From: an uncultured Flavobacteriaceae bacterium
GTDB taxonomy: Bacteria > Bacteroidota > Bacteroidia > Flavobacteriales > Flavobacteriaceae
Reading direction: 5' to 3'
DNA length: 17,665 nt
Assembly: GCA_913031655.1 (NCBI GenBank)
Contig: CAJWFY010000017.1
Location: 1-17,665 of the forward strand
The notes beneath the pieces are model-generated. The model was given only the letters and a program-made list of their open reading frames with translations. It was not told the origin of the DNA and ran no database searches. Positions within the stretch are counted from its first letter, which is position 1. Every line of letters starts with the position of its first letter. Below are positions 1 through 6,927 of the stretch, piece by piece. Made by a program: the position numbers and the translations under genes.

Positions 1-40
1 AACTACTATGAGACTAAAATAATTAACTAACTTTAGAGTT

Positions 41-157
41 ATGAAATTAAAAGATTTTATTTATAATAAAAAGACAAAAGAATCTCATTTGGCTGGAGTC
101 ATTTTATGTATCATTGTTACTTTAATTTGTGGAGCATTTATTTATTTAGTGTGGTAA
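41..157 (+). CDS. small single-span membrane protein (38 aa), hypothetical
   Basis: The frame ATG to TAA encodes 38 residues. The first 17 are polar and lysine-rich (MKLKDFIYNKKTKESHL), and residues 18-38 form one hydrophobic segment ending in VW, so a small inner-membrane protein with a cytoplasmic N-terminus is plausible. The next gene starts 19 bases downstream on the same strand, so the two may be co-transcribed. I do not recognise a family. The basic-then-hydrophobic layout and fit between neighbours are the only support, and no clear promoter or ribosome site is visible this close to the window edge. Confidence 0.45.
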   Translation: MKLKDFIYNKKTKESHLAGVILCIIVTLICGAFIYLVW

Positions 158-176
158 AAAAAACAAATCATAGCTT

Positions 177-524
177 ATGAAAAAACTTATTTTTTTATTT
201 TTATTTTTAATTTTATTTCAAAGTTGTTTTAGTTACAAAACTGTGGATTACAATAACATTGCAAGTGAAAAAAATCAAAAGTTTGAGGTTGCAAAGATTG
301 ATAGAACAAAAGTGAAAGGAAGAATAGTTTCTATCGACGAAAATATAATAATTTTAGAAAATAACGGTAAAAGTCAAACAATTTCAAAAGATGAAATTTC
401 CGATGTGAAAGTTAGAAAATTTTCAATTATAAAAACTGCCAGTGGAGTTCTTGGTACTTATGGAATAGTAGTGATAATCTTGCCTGTTGTTCTGGTAAGT
501 GTATTGTTAATATCCGCGATTTGA
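177..524 (+). CDS. putative small lipoprotein with C-terminal membrane segment
   Basis: 115 residues. The N-terminus is a lysine-start, strongly hydrophobic signal (residues 2-14) followed by F-Q-S-C, a relaxed lipobox with Cys17 as the likely lipidated residue. The middle (about 45-82) is short alternating beta-type sequence (VKGRIVSIDENIIILEN, then DEISDVKVRKFS), which resembles a small beta-barrel or SH3-like fold. Residues 89-115 are hydrophobic and could span or insert in a membrane. No function is recognised. The start is fixed by the signal sequence. A weak hairpin (TGGGC/GCCCA around 541-562) followed by T-rich sequence lies just past the stop and might end the transcript. Confidence 0.7.
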   Translation: MKKLIFLFLFLILFQSCFSYKTVDYNNIASEKNQKFEVAKIDRTKVKGRIVSIDENIIILENNGKSQTISKDEISDVKVRKFSIIKTASGVLGTYGIVVIILPVVLVSVLLISAI

Positions 525-692
525 ACACCCCTTCTACTATTTGGGCTTAATGACTGGGCCCATTCCTTCTTTACTTTAAAAAATACAATTAAACCATAGG
601 CATATCTTCTACAGTCAATTCAGCTAATTCTAGTCGTTAGTTTAAATGAAATTTAGTTTAGTAATTTAAAGAATGTAGTTTACAAAATAAAA

Positions 693-722
693 AAAGGAAC
701 TGCCTATTAAGACAATTCCTTT
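693..722 (-). terminator. intrinsic terminator after tRNA-Arg
   Basis: Read on the minus strand, a stem GGAATTGTC / GGCAGTTCC with loop TTAATA (9 bp including two or more G-T pairs) is extended by AAA/TTT to 12 bp and followed by a T tract. It begins 5 bases after the tRNA 3' end, as expected for a tRNA terminator. Confidence 0.8.
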
Positions 723-726
723 CTTG

Positions 727-800
727 TGACCTCGGTAGGATTCAAACCTACAACCTCTTGAGCCGTAATCAAGTGCACTATTCAGTTATGCTACGAGGCC
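727..800 (-). tRNA. tRNA-Arg, anticodon ACG
   Basis: A complete 74-nt cloverleaf reads on the minus strand. The acceptor stem is GGCCTCG/CGAGGTC with one G-T pair, the D stem GCAT/GTGC, the anticodon stem CTTGA/TCAAG around loop TTACGGC, the variable loop AGGTT, and the T stem GTAGG/CCTAC. The anticodon ACG (A34 normally edited to inosine) decodes CGN arginine codons. CCA is not encoded, so it must be added after transcription. Two positions are odd: the D loop AACTGAATA has A at 19, and the T loop TTTGAAT has U at 56, so the usual G19-C56 tertiary pair becomes A-U. A15 with U48 is also compatible with a Levitt pair. The stems are intact, so this is not an obvious pseudogene. Confidence 0.95.
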
Positions 801-868
801 TAATTAATTGAAATGCGAATTTATAATTTTTTTAATACTATTACGTTTCTTTTTAAAGAAGAATAAAT

Positions 869-876
869 TAAATTTG
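869..876 (+). promoter_or_regulatory. Bacteroidota -7 element TAAATTTG
   Basis: A perfect match to TAnnTTTG lies 12 bases before the ATG at 889. No good -33 TTTG is visible at the expected distance. It implies a very short leader and excludes the longer reading frame that opens at 808. Confidence 0.5.
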
Positions 877-888
877 CTTTTTTATTTT

Positions 889-1290
889 ATGTCAAAGAAA
901 AAACCTGATAGTATAGTTTACGATTCTTTAAACGAAAAGTATGACGCTCACCTTCTTCCATATGGAAGTAATGTTGGAGCTCCATCAATTAAAATTGAAG
1001 ACAATAAGAGTTGGAAAGAAAGAGGTGTAGGGAAAGTAAATAAAAATATAAGTTTAAAGTTTACTGAACTAAAAAAAGAGTATAAAAGTTTATTAGATGA
1101 TTATAAGTGGAATGAAATTATTTATAATTCTAAGTTTTCTTTTGAACCGTTAATAGGAGAAAAATACTTTCTTTATTTAAATGATAATGAAACTTATTTT
1201 TTGTCTTTAATTAACCCAGATTCTTGGAATAAAACTTTTGTTGGAGAATTTGAGTTGAACTCTGAGAATAAATGGATTAAACTCAACTAA
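889..1290 (+). CDS. DUF2452 domain-containing protein
   Basis: 133 residues when started at 889. The sequence carries the features I associate with DUF2452, a Bacteroidota family of unknown function: the LLPYGSNVGAP block at residues 22-32, SWKERGVGKVNK at 41-52, YNSKFSFEPLIGE at 79-91 and a closing LSLINPDSWN. It has no signal peptide or membrane segment and is probably cytosolic. The frame extends upstream to 808, but the extra residues are a hydrophobic and lysine-rich run encoded by promoter-like DNA, and a TAnnTTTG element lies within it, so I chose the internal ATG. Its end overlaps the end of the opposite-strand threonine dehydrogenase gene by 8 bases. Confidence 0.85.
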   Translation: MSKKKPDSIVYDSLNEKYDAHLLPYGSNVGAPSIKIEDNKSWKERGVGKVNKNISLKFTELKKEYKSLLDDYKWNEIIYNSKFSFEPLIGEKYFLYLNDNETYFLSLINPDSWNKTFVGEFELNSENKWIKLN

Positions 1291-2197
1291 AAACTCTATC
1301 TAAAGTCTCTTTAATTCCGAAATTACACGACCATTCCCAATCTTTTATTGAACTTGAGTCATCAATTTTTTTGGGCCATGAATTAGCAATTTTTTGACGA
1401 AAGTCAGGTTTGTAATCTATTTTTATATCAAAACCTCTAGATCTTATTTGATTCTCAAGTTCAGATGGAGTAATGCTAAATCCGGTCACATTATATGATG
1501 TTGATATTGTAAGTTTTTTTCTTTCTACGGACATTAGTTTTATTGCAGCGTCAATGGCGTCATCTATATACATCATAGGAAGTTTGGTTTCTTCACTTAA
1601 GAAACAGGTGTAGTCTGATTTATTTTTAGCTGCATTAAGCATTTCAATTATGTAATCTGTAGTTCCTCCACCTGGTAATGTGTCAGTTGATATTATTCCA
1701 GGATATCTCAAAGACCTAATGTCTAATCCAAATTTATTAAAATAGTAGCTTGATAATTTTTCACCTGCAAGTTTTGAAACTCCATATATGGTTTCAGGAC
1801 TCATACTGGGATTTTGAGAAACAAAATCTAAATTAGAATCGGTTCCAAAAACTGCAATTGAACTTGGCCAAAATATTTTTTTTATATTATTATCTAAAGA
1901 AATTTCAACAATATTTTGAAAACTATTCATATTCAAATTCCATGAACTAAATGGGTTTTTTTCTCCGTTAGCTGAAAGAACAGCAACAAGATGATATATT
2001 GTGTTTATTTTATATTTTTTCACTAACTGATCTAATCTGTCTTTGTCTAATGCATCAGCTTTTTCAAACTCACAAGAAAGTTTTTCGCTTGGGGTTCTTA
2101 TGTCTGTTGCTAGAACATAAACATCAGATTTTTCAAAGTATTTTATAAACTCAAGACCTAATTGACCAAGAGCGCCAGTAATTAATATTCTCTGCAT
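1283..2197 (-). CDS. tdh: L-threonine 3-dehydrogenase, SDR (UDP-galactose epimerase-like) type
   Basis: 304 residues. It oxidises L-threonine to 2-amino-3-ketobutyrate with NAD+ in the cytosol. The Rossmann motif GALGQLG is at residues 8-14, an acidic residue for the NAD ribose follows in ATDIR, and the catalytic pair Y138-x3-K142 sits in IYGVSK with Ser112/113 in PSSIAVFG. The PGGGTTDYI and YNVTGFS blocks match the short-chain threonine dehydrogenases known from Flavobacterium, which are unrelated to the zinc-dependent E. coli enzyme. The divergent neighbour 45 bases away encodes the next enzyme of the pathway, which makes this assignment much stronger than a generic epimerase. A one-mismatch -7 element (TTAATTTG, 2226-2233) lies upstream. 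Confidence 0.93.
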   Translation of the reverse strand: MQRILITGALGQLGLEFIKYFEKSDVYVLATDIRTPSEKLSCEFEKADALDKDRLDQLVKKYKINTIYHLVAVLSANGEKNPFSSWNLNMNSFQNIVEISLDNNIKKIFWPSSIAVFGTDSNLDFVSQNPSMSPETIYGVSKLAGEKLSSYYFNKFGLDIRSLRYPGIISTDTLPGGGTTDYIIEMLNAAKNKSDYTCFLSEETKLPMMYIDDAIDAAIKLMSVERKKLTISTSYNVTGFSITPSELENQIRSRGFDIKIDYKPDFRQKIANSWPKKIDDSSSIKDWEWSCNFGIKETLDRVFS

Positions 2198-2242
2198 TTA
2201 TTTAAAATAATAGTTTATTTTTATTCAAATTAATTTTAACAA

Positions 2243-3433
2243 ATGTACGAATCTATTAAGAACAGACTAAAGCTTGAATTAGAGGATATTAAAAATTCTG
2301 GTCGTTATAAAAGTGAAAGAATTATTGAGTCTAAACAGAATTCTAATATAGAAGTTAGTGAAGGTAAGAGTGTTTTGAATTTTTGTGCAAATAATTATTT
2401 AGGTTTAGCATCAAACCCTATAGTTATACAAAAAGCTAAAGACACATTGGATTCTCATGGTTTTGGAATGGCTTCTGTAAGATTTATATGTGGAACTCAA
2501 GATATTCATAAAGCTCTAGAGAGTAAAATTTCTAATTTTTTAGGTACTGAAGACACTATTTTATATGCTGCTGCTTTTGATGCTAATGGAGGCTTGTTTG
2601 AACCCCTGTTCGATGCTAATGACGCAATTATTAGTGACTCATTAAATCATGCTTCGATTATTGATGGTGTTAGGTTATGTAAAGCACAAAGGTTTAGATA
2701 TAAGCATAATGATATGGATGATTTAGAGTCTCAACTAAAAAAAACTAGTAAATGTAGAAATAGAATAATTGTTACAGATGGAGTTTTTTCTATGGACGGA
2801 ACGTTAGCTCAATTAGATGAAATTTGTAAACTAGCTGAAAAGTATGATTCAATTGTTATGTCAGATGAATGTCATTCAACTGGGTTTATCGGAAAAACAG
2901 GAAGAGGAGTTCACGAAGAACTGGGTGTAATGGGAAGTGTAGATATTATAACAGGAACTCTTGGTAAAGCTCTTGGGGGTGCTTCAGGAGGTTTTACAAG
3001 TGGCCCAAAAGAAATAATAGAAATACTTAGACAGAAATCTAGACCCTATTTATTTTCTAATACTTTAGCTCCTTCTATTGTAGGAGCGTCTTTAGCAGTT
3101 TTAGATATTCTTGAATCTGATAATTCTTTTTTGAACCAATTAAAAAGTAACACAAAAATTTTCAGAGAAGGTATGATAGAATTAGGTTTTGACATTAAGC
3201 CTGGTAATCACCCTATAGTTCCTGTGATGCTTTACGATGATCACTTAGCCCAAAAAATGTCAGCTGAACTTCTAGATATGGGTATTTATGTAATTGGTTT
3301 CTTTTTTCCCGTAGTTCCAAAAGGAGAAGCACGAATTAGGGTTCAGTTATCAGCTTCTCATTCTACTGAACAAATTAATCAAGCGTTAAATGCATTTGAG
3401 AAAATTGGAAAAAAACTAGGAGTAATTAATTAA
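2243..3433 (+). CDS. kbl: 2-amino-3-ketobutyrate CoA ligase (glycine C-acetyltransferase)
   Basis: 396 residues, the usual length for this PLP enzyme of the alpha-oxoamine synthase family. It cleaves 2-amino-3-ketobutyrate with CoA to glycine and acetyl-CoA. The Schiff-base lysine is K242 in GTLGKALGG, and D208 and H211 in SDECHSTGF contact the cofactor. NFCANNYLGLASNP (46-59) and the RIRVQLSASHS segment near the end are family blocks. Related enzymes (8-amino-7-oxononanoate synthase, 5-aminolevulinate synthase) share the fold, but pairing with the threonine dehydrogenase points to Kbl. The two genes are divergent rather than in one operon and share a 45-base promoter region. The 3' end is 3 bases from the convergent DUF6029 gene, with no terminator visible. 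Confidence 0.95.
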   Translation: MYESIKNRLKLELEDIKNSGRYKSERIIESKQNSNIEVSEGKSVLNFCANNYLGLASNPIVIQKAKDTLDSHGFGMASVRFICGTQDIHKALESKISNFLGTEDTILYAAAFDANGGLFEPLFDANDAIISDSLNHASIIDGVRLCKAQRFRYKHNDMDDLESQLKKTSKCRNRIIVTDGVFSMDGTLAQLDEICKLAEKYDSIVMSDECHSTGFIGKTGRGVHEELGVMGSVDIITGTLGKALGGASGGFTSGPKEIIEILRQKSRPYLFSNTLAPSIVGASLAVLDILESDNSFLNQLKSNTKIFREGMIELGFDIKPGNHPIVPVMLYDDHLAQKMSAELLDMGIYVIGFFFPVVPKGEARIRVQLSASHSTEQINQALNAFEKIGKKLGVIN

Positions 3434-3436
3434 GTT

Positions 3437-5098
3437 TTAGAAAAATGAAGTAGTAACTCCAAAGCTTAAGCCGTTACTTTCTGGCACATATCTGCAAATA
3501 CCGCCATAACATATCAACCCACCTCTTTGCCTTCCATAATTGATGGTATATCTATTAATTCCTTTATTATAGCTTGCGCCTAAATTATAATAATGAATCT
3601 TATTTTCTTTAATTGTATTTCCATAATTATACATATCAGAAACATATAGAGATAAAGCAGAATTTAAATTATATTCAAGTCCAAATGCAAGCCAATCTTT
3701 ATTGTCATCTTTGGTAGACATGTTTTGAAGATCTAATTTTAATGATTTGTTTTTGTTTAATTTATAAGTGGTTTCAATAACTAATATTTTAGAATTTATT
3801 TCACCAGATTTTTCTTCAATATATTTTTTATTGTAGAATTGATTCACAAATAATATAATATTATCAAGTTTTGGAGACCATTTTTTTCTTATTTCTAAAC
3901 TTATTTCTGAAAAATATTTTTCTCCATTTCCAAAAAACTTTGTACTGTAGTTTTTATTATTGAAATCAAAGCTCCCGTCAATATTATTCCAGAAAGAGGC
4001 ATTCAGTGCTAGGTTTGTACCATATCTCCCACCTAAAGATGTTTCCTTTTTCATGAAGTAATATAAATCTAATTGTAAACCAGTCTCACCTACCTTTATC
4101 AGACCTGGATCTATAAATGCAACATTAGGTTGGGATTGATAAGTATAGATGTTAGTTAAAGAATAATCATGTTGTTTGGTTAAAGCGGGGAGATAATTAA
4201 CAATACTCTCGTTAAAAGTGTTTCCAAAGGCAATTCTTTCTGAATAAATAGACATGTTTTCTAGCCTTCTAAAAGTAATGTCAGCTCCAAATCCATTTTT
4301 TATAAACCCTGTGTTAAACAAAAAAGCAGAACCTTTTTTAACAAAATTATCAGATAATTTTTGAAACAGCATGATCGGATCTTTCGATTTACTTATTATT
4401 TCAATATTTGTATAATAACTTGAAGATGAAAAATCAATCCTAGCCGAATACAAGTTTGTTGTATTTTGATAAGTTGTTCCTGTAGTTTCGTTATCATTTC
4501 TTCCCACATAACTTAGTCCTAGAATAAATGTTGAATTATTTTTAAAAATTTGTGAAATATCGATTTCTGTATCGAAACCTAATATGTACCCTTTAGAATA
4601 TTTAAATCCTTTTTTTTGAGATCCATAAATAGCAGTTAAATTAATTTGATCATTTATTCTATAATTTGCATTTATTCCTCTTATAGAATTATTAATACCT
4701 AAATTTCTATCTTCCCATGATCTTAGTATCATTCCACTTCCAAATTGTTGATAAAAATTACCTATAGTGAAATCTATTTTTTCATTGACATACTGAAATT
4801 TAAATGTTGAAACGCCAGTATCCTTAAGATTTGGAGAATAATTAAGAAGAGCATCAGGAGAGTATGATTCAATTTGTAATTCTAAATTCCAGTTTTCTGA
4901 TATAATAGATTTAATATTTAAATAATTATTAGAACGAAATCGATTATCGTAATTAAAATTTCCAGTTTTAGAATCATCCAAATAATATGCTGAAAAAGAT
5001 TCATAGGATGATGTTAAATTTTTTAATAGTTGAGAATTAATAAAAGAACTATTTAAAACTGCAAATAGTATTAATAAAGGACTAATTTTTTTTTTCAT
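3437..5098 (-). CDS. DUF6029 family outer-membrane beta-barrel protein
   Basis: 553 residues. A signal peptide ends near FINSQ (residues 19-23), typical of flavobacterial export signals. The rest is repeating amphipathic beta strands with aromatic ends and a C-terminal strand GLSFGVTTSFF, so it is very likely an outer-membrane barrel. Early strands include NFYQQFGSGMILRSWEDR, which I associate with DUF6029. Function is unknown. The mature protein has only two cysteines, C530 and C535 (CYGGIC), just before the last strand. The thioredoxin gene lies upstream on the same strand with a 2-base gap, so they are surely co-transcribed. An alternative would be a porin of another family. The barrel nature is firm, the family name a little less so. 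Confidence 0.82.
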   Translation of the reverse strand: MKKKISPLLILFAVLNSSFINSQLLKNLTSSYESFSAYYLDDSKTGNFNYDNRFRSNNYLNIKSIISENWNLELQIESYSPDALLNYSPNLKDTGVSTFKFQYVNEKIDFTIGNFYQQFGSGMILRSWEDRNLGINNSIRGINANYRINDQINLTAIYGSQKKGFKYSKGYILGFDTEIDISQIFKNNSTFILGLSYVGRNDNETTGTTYQNTTNLYSARIDFSSSSYYTNIEIISKSKDPIMLFQKLSDNFVKKGSAFLFNTGFIKNGFGADITFRRLENMSIYSERIAFGNTFNESIVNYLPALTKQHDYSLTNIYTYQSQPNVAFIDPGLIKVGETGLQLDLYYFMKKETSLGGRYGTNLALNASFWNNIDGSFDFNNKNYSTKFFGNGEKYFSEISLEIRKKWSPKLDNIILFVNQFYNKKYIEEKSGEINSKILVIETTYKLNKNKSLKLDLQNMSTKDDNKDWLAFGLEYNLNSALSLYVSDMYNYGNTIKENKIHYYNLGASYNKGINRYTINYGRQRGGLICYGGICRYVPESNGLSFGVTTSFF

Positions 5099-5100
5099 AA

Positions 5101-5601
5101 TTAATCAATCACTTTTTTTGAGTTTTTCAATAAGAAATCATACAAATTGCTTTCATCTCCAGGTTTATATCCAATTCTTCTATAAATTATTTCTGAACCT
5201 CTCACTACAATTGTGTGTGGAATGCCACTTATATTTAAAGCTCTTTTGAATTTTTGATTTTCATCTAATACAACATCAAATTTCCAGTTTTTTCCGTTAA
5301 TTAATGGCCTTACCCTTCTTTTGGTTCTAGAATCGTCAGTAGAAACAGCTACTAACTTAACATTAGTCTTTTCCCATTTATCAAATTCATTATGTATTGC
5401 ATCCAACTCGTTAATGCATGGCACACACCATGTTGCCCAAAAACTATAGACTGTCAATCCGTTTTGATTTAAAGTAGATTTAGAATTAATTGACTTTCCG
5501 TTAAGAGTTTTAATGTATATTGAGGGGATATTAGTTTGTGAATAAATAGAATGAGTAAAAAACAGGATTATTATTGTTAATTTGAAATAATTTAGATCCA
5601 T
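5101..5601 (-). CDS. TlpA-like periplasmic thiol-disulfide oxidoreductase
   Basis: 166 residues. An N-terminal hydrophobic segment (about 7-20, ending IYSQ) looks like a signal peptide, placing the protein in the periplasm. The thioredoxin active site is WATWCVPC (C59, C62), and GIPHT with cis-Pro128 completes the site. These are the only two cysteines. TlpA-like proteins reduce or isomerise disulfides in exported proteins. It is the first gene of a two-gene unit with the DUF6029 barrel, and it diverges from the Omp28-like lipoprotein, which also has a CxxC motif, suggesting the barrel or the lipoprotein as partner. A -7-like element TAGTTTTA (5610-5617, one mismatch) sits 8 bases before the start. 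Confidence 0.9.
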   Translation of the reverse strand: MDLNYFKLTIIILFFTHSIYSQTNIPSIYIKTLNGKSINSKSTLNQNGLTVYSFWATWCVPCINELDAIHNEFDKWEKTNVKLVAVSTDDSRTKRRVRPLINGKNWKFDVVLDENQKFKRALNISGIPHTIVVRGSEIIYRRIGYKPGDESNLYDFLLKNSKKVID

Positions 5602-5654
5602 AGTTAATGTAAAACTAATGTTTATTTTAAAATAATTAAATTAGTGTAATATTT

Positions 5655-6728
5655 ATGAAAAATTTAATCAATATTTCGTTTTATGTTTTTTTTCTTTTCT
5701 CTTTAGCTTCTTGTAGCGGAGGAGGAGATGATGATAATAATGCTGTAATAAACTCAGAAGAAGTAGTAAAAAGCATTAAGTTGTCTATATCTAGTGAATA
5801 TGTAGAGCTTAATAATAAAGCGGTTTTTGAAGTTTTGAGTGATAAAAATAAAGTTTTAACTAATAGCTGTAAATTCTTTGTAAACAATCAAGAGATTTCA
5901 GGCAATACTTTTGATGGAGATTTAGGTGATTATTCTGTTTATGCAACATACAAACAATTAATAAGTGTCCAGAAAAAATTTAATATAATACCAAAGATCA
6001 CTAATTATAAAACTAATGTTTTGGTTGAAGATTACACTGGAACTTGGTGCGGATGGTGTCCTAGGGTTTCGCAAGCAATTAAACTTTTAAAAGAAGAAAC
6101 AAGTCAAATATCTGTTGTAGCTGTTCATGTCGGAGATAATATGCAAATTTCCAAATCAAGTGCTTTAACCAACGCATTTTCGGTTAATAGTTATCCGCAT
6201 GTACGATTAAATAGAAACGCTAAATGGGATGGAGACCAGCCAAATAATTTAGGTGCAGTAACTGGTTTATTAGGCTCTCCAAGGAAAATAGGATTAGCTA
6301 TGGAATCTTCACTTAATGACAGAACTCTAAGTCTAAAGGTAAAAACTCAATTTGGTTTTCCGTACGCTGATTTGAAATTAGTAGTATTTGTTCTAGAGAA
6401 CGAAATTGTCGAAGATCAAATTAATTTTACATCTTATTTCTCTGAGCTTGAACGATATACAAATTCAAATAATCAATCTGTTTCTAAAAGTTTCATTCAC
6501 GATAATGTGTTAAGAGAATCTCTGACAGCAGTTTTGGGTGACGAAATAGAATCTTCATCTACACAAAGTGGAAGTATCTATGAAAAATCCTTCAGTTATG
6601 ATATTCCTAGTGATTTTAATATTTTAAAAATGGAAGTAGTCGCTATTATTGTCGATAAGGACAAACAAGCTATTAATTCTAGGATGTCAAAACTTGAAGA
6701 AAATCAAACATTTGAGAAGTTGAAATAA
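5655..6728 (+). CDS. Omp28-related lipoprotein with thioredoxin-like CxxC motif
   Basis: 357 residues. A signal peptide ends in the lipobox LASC with Cys20 lipidated. The following SGGGDDD resembles the Bacteroidota export tag that sends lipoproteins to the cell surface. Residues about 35-110 look like an Ig-like beta domain. A thioredoxin-like domain follows, with YTGTWCGWCPR (C132, C135) and a SYPHVRLNR loop carrying the cis-Pro equivalent (P181). The C-terminal half is beta-rich. This arrangement matches the Omp28 (outer membrane protein of the Porphyromonas type) family. The role is not established; surface or outer-membrane redox work is inferred. It diverges from the TlpA/DUF6029 unit across 53 bases. 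Confidence 0.88.
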   Translation: MKNLINISFYVFFLFSLASCSGGGDDDNNAVINSEEVVKSIKLSISSEYVELNNKAVFEVLSDKNKVLTNSCKFFVNNQEISGNTFDGDLGDYSVYATYKQLISVQKKFNIIPKITNYKTNVLVEDYTGTWCGWCPRVSQAIKLLKEETSQISVVAVHVGDNMQISKSSALTNAFSVNSYPHVRLNRNAKWDGDQPNNLGAVTGLLGSPRKIGLAMESSLNDRTLSLKVKTQFGFPYADLKLVVFVLENEIVEDQINFTSYFSELERYTNSNNQSVSKSFIHDNVLRESLTAVLGDEIESSSTQSGSIYEKSFSYDIPSDFNILKMEVVAIIVDKDKQAINSRMSKLEENQTFEKLK

Positions 6729-6733
6729 ATGTT

Positions 6734-6880
6734 TTAAAGACTGCTTTTGGTTATGTAATATCTCCAACCTAATAAAAGAAGTTGAAATTTTGAAGCTTTA
6801 ATTGGATCTACTCCATTTTTGGTAAGACTAGGTAGTATTAATCTATTAAAATATGCTATAATTTTAAATATTTTTTTCAT
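6734..6880 (-). CDS. conserved 48-aa small protein of Flavobacteriia (often mislabelled SsrA-binding protein)
   Basis: A frame ATG to TAA of 48 codons fills the space between the Omp28-like gene and the exchanger gene. The protein starts MKKIFKIIAYFNRLILPS and continues with a KNGVDPIKASKFQLLLLG block and WRYYITKSSL. From memory this matches a small basic protein found across Flavobacteriia, with the conserved pattern ILPS, D-x-x-K-A-S-K, Q-L-x-L-x-G-W-R-x-Y-V/I-T. Databases often carry it as 'SsrA-binding protein', but it has no SmpB fold. Two amphipathic helices are likely. A good promoter lies just upstream (6887-6918). It ends 5 bases from the convergent Omp28-like stop. Function unknown. 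Confidence 0.8.
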   Translation of the reverse strand: MKKIFKIIAYFNRLILPSLTKNGVDPIKASKFQLLLLGWRYYITKSSL

Positions 6881-6886
6881 AAGCGT

Positions 6887-6918
6887 CCAATATACAATTC
6901 ATGTGTTATCTTTACAAA
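6887..6918 (-). promoter_or_regulatory. Bacteroidota-type promoter of the 48-aa protein
   Basis: On the minus strand a -33 TTTG (6918-6915) is followed after 20 bases by TATATTGG (6894-6887), one mismatch from TAnnTTTG. Transcription would begin about 2-4 bases before the ATG at 6880, leaving almost no leader. Both elements and the spacing fit the housekeeping sigma factor of the phylum. Confidence 0.6.
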
Positions 6919-6927
6919 CTTTAAAAT

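Noticed and set aside
1..30. Nine open codons ending in TAA that could be the tail of an upstream gene (NYYETKIIN).
   Set aside because: Too short to separate from chance at the window edge.
541..562. Hairpin TGGGC/GCCCA after the lipoprotein gene.
   Set aside because: Only 5 bp with an 11-base loop and no clean T run; noted only as a weak possible terminator.
582..641. Minus-strand peptide LELAELTVEDMPMV ending at a TAA beside the tRNA, possibly a gene remnant.
   Set aside because: A stop codon lies just upstream, no start is available, and I recognise no family; a homology search would be needed.
808..888. Upstream extension of the DUF2452 reading frame.
   Set aside because: It crosses a TAnnTTTG element and adds residues unlike the family.
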